A stretch of 64,000 nucleotides of DNA from Hydnum rufescens UP504 (taxonomy: Eukaryota > Basidiomycota > Agaricomycetes > Cantharellales > Hydnaceae). Location of the stretch: positions 62,001-126,000 of the forward strand of contig MU128920.1 in NCBI GenBank assembly GCA_014904985.1, given 5' to 3'. A program made the position numbers and the translations under genes. Positions 1-11,096 of the stretch are shown here, in pieces (position 1 is the first letter of the stretch; each line of letters begins with the position of its first letter). The notes beneath the pieces are model-generated. The model was not told the origin of the DNA. It did not search any database and saw only the letters and a list, made by a program, of their open reading frames with translations.

Positions 1-410
1 GCCGGCACTTGCTTCCCACTTCACATTTACTGTGGATGCGAGGATGATATCTCGCCTCGTTACTTCGTCAAGCGTACAAGGAAGACACCAAGGTATCGTG
101 CCGTCGATCAGCGAAGCTATCGCAACACATAGGTGGCGAGAATAGAAAGAGAGAATCCGTAGTCGATCCCACCAATTATTTGTTGGGACATCGTGCCCCA
201 TGAACGAAAACGGTATATCGTCGGCAGAAGATAACAGTTTGAGAAGGCTGTGAACAAATGAGACAAAGATGGCAACTAGTGCAATAAAAGGTTCCGCACG
301 TTTCGAGTGATTGCCCTCCGTCGGCGACTTCCGGTGCCACTCCCCGCCTGCAAGCTCTTAGGTGACTTAGAAAACGCATCTGGGAGTCTGCGGCACAATA
401 CTACGCTATA
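1..410. other. Left-edge stretch without a recognised gene
   Basis: I see no recognisable exon, RNA gene or repeat here. It lies directly upstream of the RhoGAP gene and probably holds its promoter and 5' untranslated region. Short open frames on the minus strand have no protein-like composition. Confidence 0.4.
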
Positions 411-3215
411 ATGAGCGTGATGCCTGACTACGACGATGCCCGGACACAGTCCTCGTTCGGGGACCACGAATCGCATACATTAATACGCACCATATCCGCT
501 GGGGCACCAATGAACGATCCTCTCATGACTCGCAGCGAGATACTCAGAGCACACTAGGTCGGACGCCCACGAGTGTGAGTCGATTAAGCAGCGAGTCTAT
601 CGAAGGGGTGACGGATCTAGGACGGCACACCGAACTTCGCGGGAGACTACTGTCATTGACGGACAATCACTACAAGCGAGTATCGATGTCTGGTGGACGA
701 TGTCGTCCAACCTGGGTTTGATGAGGCCATATTAAGGGCTCTGTGCGACATGGATGTGAGCTTATATTCTCATTGCTGCTCCCGTCCAGACAACCGATCT
801 GAACGATCGTAGTGCGGAGTCCCTTTATTACTCGACCGAATAAAGCAGAGCATGGTGTCATGTAGGGTGAGATAATGCCATTAATTCCACGCATTCCCCA
901 GGTCTGAGCTGGCGCTTCCAGGAAGCGTCTATTTTCCTTAAGAAACGGGCTACTTTAGAAGATGAGTATGGGAGGGGATTACAGAAACTTGCCAAGCAAA
1001 CTTCAGAAGTGTACGCCCTAAATGACGGGAAAGCGGGGTATGTTCTCGTCTCTGTCTTAGTAAATTGTTTCTTATTTCTTTCCGCAGGACCTTTGTCGGT
1101 GCCTGGCACTCAGCTATGAAAATCCATGAGATTATTGGAGATAATCGGATCAAGTTTGCCAGTCGACTGAATGAAATGAGCGAAGAGCTCAACTCATTAT
1201 CTAAAGAAGTAGAGAAGAATCGCAAGGCGGTAGGATTACCCAATTTTTTGCGATTATACAAATGTCACAAGTCTTCTCTCATCAACAGACCAAAGATTTG
1301 GCCACAAGATATGAGCGTTCATTGCAGGAGTCCGAGGCGTCGCTAGACAAATACAAGACACGTGTTAATGTCACAGGAGAAGAGCTGCAACGCTTTTTAA
1401 TCTCCAAGGAAGGAGAATCTTCCAGAGATGCACTTATGGGACCAGGGACGGGGACGGGGCGGATGGGGAATAGACGTGTGATTAAGGCTGTTGCTAGGGC
1501 GGCGGATGCTCCTCAAAGGTCGGAATCCTGCGAGCGTATGTTTCAGTTCAACCCCACAGTTCGGTTTTCTCTGCTTAACTATTATCGGGATGAATTAGCT
1601 CCAACGACAGGAAGAAGATATACGGTCTAGAATGTCGACGGCTTCCGACGCGTATCGGAAAGCAGTGCTAGAAACACAAACATTGCGCCAGGAATACTTC
1701 AACTTTCAGTTGCCGCGAATCTTGCGGGTGCGACCGATCTCCTTTCCCTCGTATTCCGTCCCTGATCGTTTTGTGCTTCAGGCTTTGAAAGAGTGTGCTG
1801 ACGAGGTCGACCTGGGCCTTCAATATCACCTTTCTCGATATGCTTTCCTTATGGAAAGCACGGCCCTCAATGATGGGAGGAGCGTCTCACCTGCCGGCGT
1901 TGAAGACGGTCCAGGAATCAAATTGGTGATGTCTTCTATTGATAATCAACATGATTTCAAGGTCTTCATGCAAAATTATCCGGTTGCTCTTGCGCCAAAA
2001 GGGCCTCGACGAGAAGGGCCATGGGAAGAAGGATTTGTGCGTCGCTCCAATTTAGGGTGCTCTTCACGAGGTTATGGCTGATACGTTTATGACTAGTTGC
2101 CACCGCTACCCACCCGTTCTTCAGCTGACAAATCACTGGACAATCTTTCCCCTTCAAGCTCTCGACCGATAGCATCTACAACGACCGGATCCTCATCATC
2201 TCCATCTTCTGAGCTCCCGCCAAGATCAATTGTCCCGACATTCGGAGTACATCTGGCTGAGCAGATGGCACGAGATGGTATCGAGTTGCCAAAAGTTGTC
2301 GAGAAGTGTTGCACAGCTATCCGGGAGAATGCCCTTGATGTTGTAGGGATATATCGTCTAAGTGGGACGACGAGTAAGATTCAGAAACTCAAGGCGGCAT
2401 TTGATCGTGGTGTGTCATTGCGTTTCAGGCAACATGGGAAACATGATACATTGATCTGTATTCCGCTTAGATGTGGACGCCGTGGATTTGTCTTCCCCAG
2501 AATGGACGTCGGATATTAACATCGTCGCTTCGGCACTGAAGCTCTGGTTTCGTGAGTTGCCCGAGCCCCTTCTCACATTCTCCTTATATCAAGGATTCGT
2601 CGAGGCCGCGAGTATGTCAACGTCCCCTTCATTGATATGTGAATGTCGACTGCTGACGAATCTTCAGAGATCGAGAACGACAGGCTTCGCCACATTCGTC
2701 TTCACGAGCGGGTCAATGACCTGCCAGATCCCAACTATGCTACATTAAAGTACCTAATGGGGCATTTACATGAGTGAGTTCTGACTTCATCCCACTGTGT
2801 TGTGGGACCTAGAACGAGATCGTCACAGGGTCTCCGAGCACCAAAGCATTAATCAAATGACTGCTTCGAACCTCTCCATCGTATTTGGCCCCACACTTCT
2901 TGGGCCACCCTTGACGCCGATGGGTGGAAATTCAGCGAGTGGGCACGGCGCTAACGGGACTGTTGCGAACCCTACAGACGGCAGCGGGACGACGTTGCAG
3001 GATATGAACTGGCAATGCAGAGTGCGTACGCCTGTTATTCGTTGAGCGCTTAAATTTAACCGTGCTTTGTTTGGCAGGCGATTGAGACGATACTGGAACA
3101 TTATATGGATATCTTTGTGGATGAGGTGAGGAATCTCAAGCGTAATGAGTGTACGGTCTATTTGTTGTCGGCGCCACTTTGGGTCAGGATACCCAGGGTG
3201 TGCGTGCTGGTGTAA
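411..3215 (+). CDS. F-BAR domain Rho GTPase-activating protein (Rga8/Rgd-like)
   Basis: Predicted GTPase-activating protein that switches off Rho-family GTPases at curved plasma membrane. The F-BAR part is carried by several exons: [20 protein letters not shown] near 800-930, then the conserved [19 protein letters not shown] stretch and [20 protein letters not shown] after an intron at about 1038-1088. A linker rich in Ser and Pro follows (2097-2220). The RhoGAP domain starts at [14 protein letters not shown] (2240) and includes the arginine-finger sequence [15 protein letters not shown] and the [13 protein letters not shown] helix (2865-2900). Introns split the RhoGAP domain near 2410, 2613, 2775 and 3020. 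I place the start at the ATG at 411 because its frame rejoins the F-BAR frame at 681, although the region 500-680 reads best in another frame, which suggests two single-base errors. The C-terminal end (stop 3213-3215) is uncertain. Family assignment is firm; the exact orthologue is not. Confidence 0.85.
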
Positions 3216-3579
3216 TAACACTGCAGTGTTGAGAGATTGTCGTTATCTGTATCTGAGTAATTGAATCTGTTCAACCTGGGCCTACGCAGTAAGCGCCCTT
3301 GGCCTGCGGCCCTGATCTATTCTTTTTAAAACGTAGGTATTACTGTAAGAGGAGTGCAAAGAATGGTTTTCTCCGTTTGGTAGTGGAAGCAGCCGCGAAA
3401 ACCAGTTCACCGGGAGATTATCGCTTTCTCCAACCTCTTGGTGGCGGCTGCTAACAAACCTTCTTCTATCGTCACTTCACACAGCCAGGAAATAGCTCGA
3501 GGACGTCGTGGACGACACTTACGTCTTTCTCCGCTCCCGGCTATCGCCTGTTTGAGTGCCATCATATCTTTGGCCCAGC
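3216..3579. other. Intergenic region between RhoGAP and Zds1-like gene
   Basis: No coding signal is seen. The two genes point the same way, so this should contain the end of the RhoGAP transcript and the promoter of the next gene. No clear TATA box was found. Confidence 0.4.
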
Positions 3580-6498
3580 ATGCAGGCTCCTTCTGCTCTT
3601 GCCATCGAGCGTGAGGCGGCAAACCTGCGCACCCTTCGGCGTTTGTCAAGCTCACAGGGACCAGGATCTCTTCCACTGGATCCTGATCTCCCGATCCCAC
3701 CCTATCCCCAGTAGTCGCGTTTGGGAGGTCCCAAATCCTGGAACCTCGTCTTCGACCGATGAACAAACCCCCGAAGATGTCGACGAGGAAAACGACCCTA
3801 CCCATCTTTTCTGGGTCCCTGCACATCTCCATCCCGAACTAGCGCCAGCCGAATTCCGTGCTTTCCTCAAGGAACACGCCAATGCCCCCCCCCCTTCTGC
3901 AGAATCTAGTACATCTGTGCCTTTTGTGCGAACGCTATCCGGACGATCCATTGGTCGAAAGAAGTCTATGCTCAGCCGGCAGTATAGACCGACTGCAAAT
4001 GATGGTGTGGAGAACGAAACGGATAGCGTCATCTCGACGCGTAGGAGTCGTGGTGGCGTCTTCTCTAACGCAGGTCCACAGCTCAGTGTGACTGACCTCC
4101 AGAAACTCGAGAGTCTCGCTGAAGAGGCTGCGAAGAGCGATGATCCCAACCGACTACGAAGTGTGCTCAGAAGGAGCCTGAGCTTGAATCAGCCCTCAGG
4201 TGCGTGTTTCTTCTGCTGTGAAAGTGATAATCGCCTGATTTATTGTTTCTACAATCTTTTTTGTTAGTTATTGACAAAATGGATGATATTGGCGGTGAAA
4301 ATGCTGACGAACCCATCATTGTCCCTCCGCCTGGACAAATCTTGCGACGCAGTGCGCGGACCAAGATTCGAAAGGCCAGTCTGCAGGGTGATGGGGGTGG
4401 CCATCGATTCGCTTCAACTCGCCGAGGCAAGCAAACTGCAGCAGCCCCTGACTTATTTCTCGCACTTGATCGCCCCGTCTCCCCGGAAAGTGATCCAAGC
4501 GAGGCATCCTCTTATCTCAGCCCGCCACTTGCAACAGAACATGATGAAAGCGAAGCCCTAGGGTGGGACAGACCTCTGTCCTTCAGTGAGGAGAGTGCTA
4601 TATATGACGCCTACGCTGAGCGCCGAGATTCGACGTCGTCCGCAGTGGCGGACGACGATGACTTCACTTCTGCATATGCTCGTCCTCAATACGAGACTAT
4701 CCCTCCCATTGTGGTTGAGCCACAGGTTAGGCCTGAGCCCGAGCCAGAGCCGGAGCCCCCAATACGCATATCTGCTCCATCGACCCCAACACCACCATCT
4801 TCTCCACCTACCCCCGACCCCACCTATGTCGTGCCACAGACACCCTTACAGCATCCATCACCAAAGCCCCCGCCCCAGGGCCTTACTCCTATTGTGGCTC
4901 AGCACTCTGCGCTATTCCCATCTCCTGGAGGCGTGGGCGAGCCTTATTCTGAGCTCGTTCCTTTTGTTCCTGTAACTACCAGCCCACCAGCTGGTCGTCT
5001 ACGAAAGGAGAAAGAGAAGAAGGGTGGCCTGTTTGGAAAATCCAAATGGGGTGGTGAAAAGTCGGATGGTAAGACCAAGAAGGACAAGCCAAAGGCGGGT
5101 GGGAAAGGTGCGCCGGATAGAATCTCGGAAAAGGATAGAGAGCGCGAAAAAGAAACTGGTTTCTTCGGCTCGCTCTTTGGCAGCAAGAAGAAACACGACG
5201 ACTTGGGCTCGATGACACCTGGGGCAGGACCCGCCACGGCCGCCGCGCTTCTTGGCGCCTCAAGATCCAAAACTAATCTCCCATTATCGTCAGAATCGCC
5301 GTTGCCGCATGGCTCATATGCTCGATATCCAATTCACGTGGAGCGCGCTGTTTATCGTCTGAGCCACATCAAGCTTGCGAACCCTCGAAGACCGCTTTAT
5401 GAGCAGGTTCTCATTAGCAACCTCATGTTTTGGTATCTCGGGATTATCAACAAGCCGCAGGCCACCCCAGCAACGTCGCCACCTCCAGCGGCCGTCCAGG
5501 CGGCCAAAGGAGAGAAGGAGCGCCAAGAGAAGGAGCGCCTCGAGCGCGAGAGGTCGGAGAAGGAGCAAGAGAAGGAAACGAATAGGAGAGAACCACGGAA
5601 AGCCTTGACTAGGCCACCCGCCAATGGTGGAGTTTCACCTGGACCTGGTCGCAAAGCCGAGATGCCTATCAAAGGACCACAATATGGGTTGGGGATGGTC
5701 ATGGAACAAGAAGCAGAGTACAGCGGGAAAGGGCCCCCCGAAGACCCACGGCCCCCGCTGCTTATGAGAACTACATGCAGGAATCTCCTTCATCCACTCT
5801 CACCTTCCCTTCATCTCGACCAGTTCCAATTCCTGGTTCAAATTCCCTTGAGCATCAACAGCGTCAGCCTCCACAACCTTTTTACGAGGATCCCAATTCG
5901 TCTTATGTGCCTTATGACGGTGAACCTCCACACTCTTCCAATCGTTCACCACCACCTTCGAGTACCCGGTCTCCCCCTCGTTCACCTCCGTCATCTTTGC
6001 CTCCGGGCGCTATGCCTCCCGTCTCGACTGATCACTCCTGGTTGCAACAACCCCTCCGGAATCCAACACATACTCCCGACCATCAGTATCAGCCACCCTC
6101 ACAGTCGCCTCCAGCCCCTCAATCATCCCATACCCAGCAGCGTTCTCCCTCTTATAGCGGGAGTCAGAACATGTCCACGACCGATTCATCAGGGGCCAAA
6201 ATCCAAGGAAGATCGCTATCAGCTTCTGCAGTACCGCCACGTGCTCCGACACGTCCTCGGTCCCCGCCCCCTACGAAGTCTGGTCGGTCAAGATCGCGAC
6301 CGAAGGGACGGGAGGGCTTCATCACCAGTGCCGCCATTACCGGTGTCTGGGAGCATCCGAGCGATATATTCTGATCATGATCAACAATGGAACAAGGAGG
6401 AAGATCTGCCCCTCGCCTTCTATCAACACCAACCGCCACAAAACCAACAACAGTATAATCCTAGTGATCGCGACCGTTCTTATTCCTCCCGTCGATGA
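3580..6498 (+). CDS. Zds1/Zds2-like protein (Zds C-terminal domain)
   Basis: Homologue of the yeast Zds proteins, which bind PP2A-Cdc55 and influence mitotic exit, polarity and cell-wall signalling. The diagnostic part is the Zds C-terminal domain near 5315-5460: RYPIHVERAVYRLSHIKLAN, then PRRPLYEQVLISNLMFWYLG. It is preceded by a lysine-rich segment (FGSLFGSKKK) and long disordered Ser/Pro tracts, including a PEPEPEPE run at about 4730-4760. The N-terminus reads MQAPSALAIEREAANLRTLR from the ATG at 3580. An intron lies near 4200-4265. There are three frame breaks: near 3705, at a six-C run at 5734-5739, and near 6305. The last two compensate each other, and between them the correct frame runs through YENYMQESPSS to KSGRSRSRPKG before returning to the frame ending DRSYSSRR. 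These look like base errors. The long open frame at 4243-6498 is therefore wrong in its 5740-6300 part. Confidence 0.85.
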
Positions 6499-7096
6499 TT
6501 TTATATTATTTCCATTACCGCCCCCGTGTGCTATGACCGCCTGTCCCTAGCTATAGCCCGCCACGCAACTTACCCACGCCACAAATTAGCCACCAGATTG
6601 GCGCCTTTTTCTTCTGTCTAACCTCTCACGGTTCGTCGTCCCATGATTGTTGTTTTTAGAACTAGCACGATTAGGGACGTTTTATCTCGGTGTTGGGTGC
6701 TGCTTCAGTCCTTCTCTCTCGGTACTGTAGTTTGCAAAAGGACTATTCGCACCTGCCTGCCTTCTTACATCATCATCTGCATTTTCCCAAATAATTCATA
6801 CAATGTTCCACTCACGTAGTCCTTAAGACTGCGCCTCCACCACCGCTGAACGTCGTGATTGCGCCATTGACTTGGACTCGACAGCCGATCTTGACTTACG
6901 CACAGCCCCGTTTTGAGGGCGGCGGCGACAAGTAAGGATCTGTACTTAATCCGCCTACGCTTCCAGTAAATGGCTGGCACAATGCCAGACCATGCACAGG
7001 CCCTCAAGTAGGCACTGTGCGTGCATCTAGGCTCAAAAACGCTAGATTGCGAGTAGACAGGAATGGGGAGAGCAAAAGGACGAGAGCATAAGACAG
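6499..7096. other. Region between convergent genes
   Basis: The Zds1-like gene and the minus-strand gene beyond it converge here, so the stretch should carry both 3' ends. No exon, RNA or repeat was recognised. Confidence 0.4.
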
Positions 7097-10000
7097 CTAT
7101 GATCTAACATCAACAACACGGAACTGGTGAAGCGCCCGCAACTCCCCAACACATTCACCCAACCGCGCGCTGACCTCTCGAGCATACTCCAACAGGGGCC
7201 GGATGTTTTCCGGGGTGAGAGCCAACCTAAAGTCCGACAAAGGCACGTTCGGCGCGCTACGTACCGTGGACGAGTGATTCGCATTGAGGATCGGCCGGAG
7301 GAGAGAGTAAGAGTCCGCCGAGGGCTGCACTTGTCGCTTGAGCTCCGGAGAATCCTGCAGCAAAAACGACACTTGAGAGGCGGTCTTGGTCGTGCCATGT
7401 GCTGTGGCAGGCCGCTTTCGTAAATTCCTACGTGATTGGCGTCGCCCCTTAACAGTAGCCTCCCTGGCCCCTGGCGAAAGGGGCGGTATGTGAACCTCCA
7501 CGTCAGACGTACTGTCCATCCGGTCCCAATCCGAGTAATCTTCATCTTCTTCTGTGGTGCTGCTTGTGCCGGGCCGATTAGGGTACGCATGCTGAAGCTC
7601 GACACCTTTCCGGCCGCCGTTTTTAGACTTGGTGCTGGCTGGCGTGACCCCATTCGAATGACTCTGGCCGATACGAAAGATGGACGCAAGTGACGGCCGT
7701 CGAGGTGATTTCCGGTCATGGAGCGGGTTGTAGGGCGAGTTACCATGCTTTACCGACGCCGAGTTAATCGTGCCTTTCGCATCTGTACTCCTCCGTTTCC
7801 TGTGCTGCTTTCGCCCTTCGCCGGGTGCATCTGCGTCACTGGCAGACGATAGACTCGACGAGGATGGGGGCATATTTGTGGGCGCAGGGCTAGGCAAAGG
7901 CGGCTTATTCGTAAGTGAGCGAAGCATATCGCGAATACCATTTAGCCCAATCAAACCGACTCGTTGGAATCTGCGCTTTCCCTCCTTTGGGGCAGGGGAA
8001 ATGGAGTCCGAAGTTAAGGAAGAATCGGTTCCTGCCTTCGTAACGGGTGATGGTGGAATGGAAGGCAAAGTCACCGCCGACGCTGTGGCATAAGTCGAAA
8101 CGGGCTGCGAGGCAAAACGGAGACCTGAGGATGAATGGTGTTGATTGAACGCGGAAGGATCGGGGGTTGCAAGCATCTCTTTGAGCAGGATAAGCTGGCG
8201 GCCGGAAAGATCGTGGCGTCCTGTGGATGCCCGCCACTGGGTCGAGGGGCTGGCTTTCGGAGGAGACTTGACTGGTAAGTTTGTCAATATTGCTGGTGCT
8301 TGCTCATTCCCGGGGAGGGTGACGGCACGTTCGCGACTCTTACCAGGTTGCAACGTATCGCCAGTGATAGTAGGATCATCATCGCCTGCGTCTCCATTGG
8401 GTACCGGAGAAACTGAAGGACCTAGTTCCAAGAGCGACCCATCCTTGTCCTTCGACTCCCACTGCCTCCTAGTTCAACGAGAAGGTCCGCGCACTCCCAC
8501 CAAAGTGCGTAGTGCCTTTCGACTCTATCCACGGCAGTAAATACTGGGAGAGACCGATCCGATGGGATCATGGGACCGCCAGACCGACCTAGATCATTCA
8601 AGAGCACGAGATGGACCTCTCGGAGCTGCTGCAACTCTGAATATTTAGCCGACGCATCAGAACCACTCCGGTCAAGGGTCCTCTTCACACTGCACGAAAC
8701 CACTTACCTTCGACCTTGTTGGCAAATTCTCGCACCATGCCAAGATTGTTTTTCAGACCGGTCTGAGCCATCGAAATTCTGGGTGGGATCTTTAAGTCTC
8801 CCAGGCTGCTTCGTCGCAAGTGTCCAGTAGAAAAAGACGTGGATAGTAATGAAGGAGCGTTGCGGTCAAAATTCGATGAAGCTGAGGCGGCTACTTCCTG
8901 AAGTAAATGGCTTTGATGATGTTGGGTCCCTCGCCCGAGTGACAGGGACTGACCGGGCGAAGGCGGTGCACTTCCTTTGTTGCCTGGAAGGCGATTGCCA
9001 TTGAAAGTTGGAACTGAGGGCGATGGAGGAGGCGTTGAAGGAGAAAGAAGATCTGAAGGGGGGGTGGGGTTGTTCCATCGATTATGTGGTGATTTTTCTG
9101 GTAACTTCGGTGGTGATGGAGGGCTAAGGGCTATGGGCGGGAGGGCAGACGATGAGGAAGAAGCCGAGGCCACCCCTGGAGGAAGGGGCGGCACCGGGGG
9201 GGAGCCTCTGAAGCAGAAACACTAGCAACGGGGCGACTCATGTTGACCTCGTCGGGATCTGAGGTCAGTGATAAACTCCGTTTATGCCCCTGTCTCTTAA
9301 TATGGGCCGAGTTGGGGAGCCGCTTCTTGGTTGAGTCCAGGGATTGTCCACCATCGGAATCGCTCGCTCTGGCGTTCTCCTTGGACTTTGCCATAACAAA
9401 GGGATTTGAAGTGGAGCGACCGACGGAAGCTGCCCATCCCACCACAGCCTGGGACGTTGTCGCCTTGGATTGGGGTTGTAGAGAAAGAGGGCGACGTGGT
9501 GCAAGGTCGGACCCTCGTTTACTCAGAGCAGTACTACTCTGCCTTGGGGTGAGGTCTGAATCAAGCTTATGCTCGGCGGTCTTAGCGTGATTAGTGATGC
9601 GGGAAACTACACCCTTAGCCCTCGCTTTGCCTTTGTTCTTTTCAGATGGCTCTTCATCTTCCTCCATGAGGACCTGCTCCGTTGTTGTCGATCGCCTCCT
9701 GCCAAAGCGAGACGTTTTGCTATTTTCTCGTTGAAGGTCAGGGACTGGGGTGATTTTGGTGCCTGGACTGACCCGAAAGAGCCAATTGCGAGAGCTGGAG
9801 GGAGATGAAGGGGTAGCGGAGCGGGAGAATGAAGGTTCAGGGGTCTTGGGAGGAGCGTACGACGAGCTATATGTAGTCTCCATGGACGTATCAATGGAGA
9901 TGTCCTTGCTAGCGGTGGATGAACGCCGAGAACGCCAACGCCTGACTGAGCCGAGACGAGACAGGAGTGGTGTCTTGGAAGGAGGTGAGGACGGTGGGGA

Positions 10001-11096
10001 TATGGACGGAAACGTGGGTCCACTTGGGGATAAAACGGGGAGGTGCATAGTTGAGGGAGAAATCGGCCGTGGAGGGACAAGCGTAGGGGACGGAGCCTCT
10101 CCAGGACGATCCTCCTCTACCTCCTCGAAAAGCAATTGCTCAGCACCTTCCTCATCCAAGTACCCATATTCGGGTCGATGGAAATTCTGCGAGTGAGTTT
10201 CTGGGATCATCTCGAATACATGAGAGTCAACATCTTGAGGACGCGACTTTTTCCGTAAACGCCGACGGGGACGCTGAGGAGAAGTCGGAGGCGGCGAGAT
10301 GAATGGCCTCGCAGAACCCTGACCAATGAGAGCAAGATGAGAAGGAACCGGGGAGGACATTTGCAAGGTAGAAAACGTAGATGCTGAGGGGGAAGTTGGT
10401 CGATGGGTGGGAGTGTTGGAGCGAGCTCTAATGAATGAAGCTGGAAGTTGCAAAGACGAAGAAGACTGTTGCCGAGAATCCCGATATGGCCCGAGGCGAT
10501 TACTGGAGCTTGTGGACGCGACCGAAGGGCGCGGTTGTCATTATCCGTGGAGACAGGCTCGTCTTCGAAATCACGGTCGTACATCCCGTCATCGGGGGCT
10601 TCAGCCCATGATTTGTCAGATGGATTGGCGAGGGAAGATGCTGAAGCCGTGGCGAACTGGGTTTGTTTGCCTTTCCGGCGAGTGGTTACAGTTCGGTCCA
10701 GATCACGTCCTCCAGAAGGAGAAAATTCGTCATTCGCAAACATATGTGGTACAGTGGCTTCAGACCACGGCGGAAGATTGGGTGTGGGACGCGTGTCGTG
10801 TTCGTGAAGGGGGGGTGGTTTTGAAGGACCGGCTTCAGGGTCCTCCCAGGCCGCCGAGTTAATGCTGAATCTTGAGCGGGTCGTATTTTCTGAGGAATCA
10901 TGAGGCATTATGTGGGTCGTGGAGCGTGAGATATTGGTGGTTTCCGGGTTGTCATAAGAGAGGTTGCGGTCAGTTCGTGTGGGGTCACTAATTTGGAACA
11001 AAAAATCATCATCCCAGTTCTCGCTGGGTTCTGGATGCATGGGAGGTGAGAAGCAGGGCTGAGCTCGAAAAAAGAAAGAGACTGACCGTTAGACAT
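7097..11096 (-). CDS. Large Ser/Pro-rich protein with N-terminal WDDDF motif, possibly Byr4/Bfa1-like
   Basis: A 5' exon of ten bases (ATG at 11096, MSN) joins through a 56-nt intron to an exon encoding EPSENWDDDFLFQISD. The rest is long and low in complexity, with many SP and RR dipeptides typical of kinase targets. Short helical blocks stand out: VREFANKVEELQQLREVHLV (split by a 71-nt intron near 8705-8635), SDRSLPVFTAVDRVERHYAL, RVGLIGLNGIRDMLRSL and LTPENIRPLLEYAREVSARL near the C-terminus. The WDDDF start followed by disorder recalls Byr4/Bfa1, the GAP scaffold of the septation/mitotic-exit network, but I cannot confirm this. The reading frame is interrupted near 10540, at a seven-G run at 9195-9201 and near 8470. 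At each point the next block reads on cleanly after a one-base shift, so I treat it as a single gene. Function should be regarded as unassigned. Confidence 0.6.

Noticed and set aside
4976..5270. Minus-strand frames opposite the Zds1-like gene
   Set aside because: Shadow frames of the Lys/Glu-rich plus-strand coding sequence.
4243..6498. A single 751-codon open frame
   Set aside because: Its 5740-6300 part is an out-of-frame reading; the other frame carries the natural Ser/Pro sequence. The frame break explains it.
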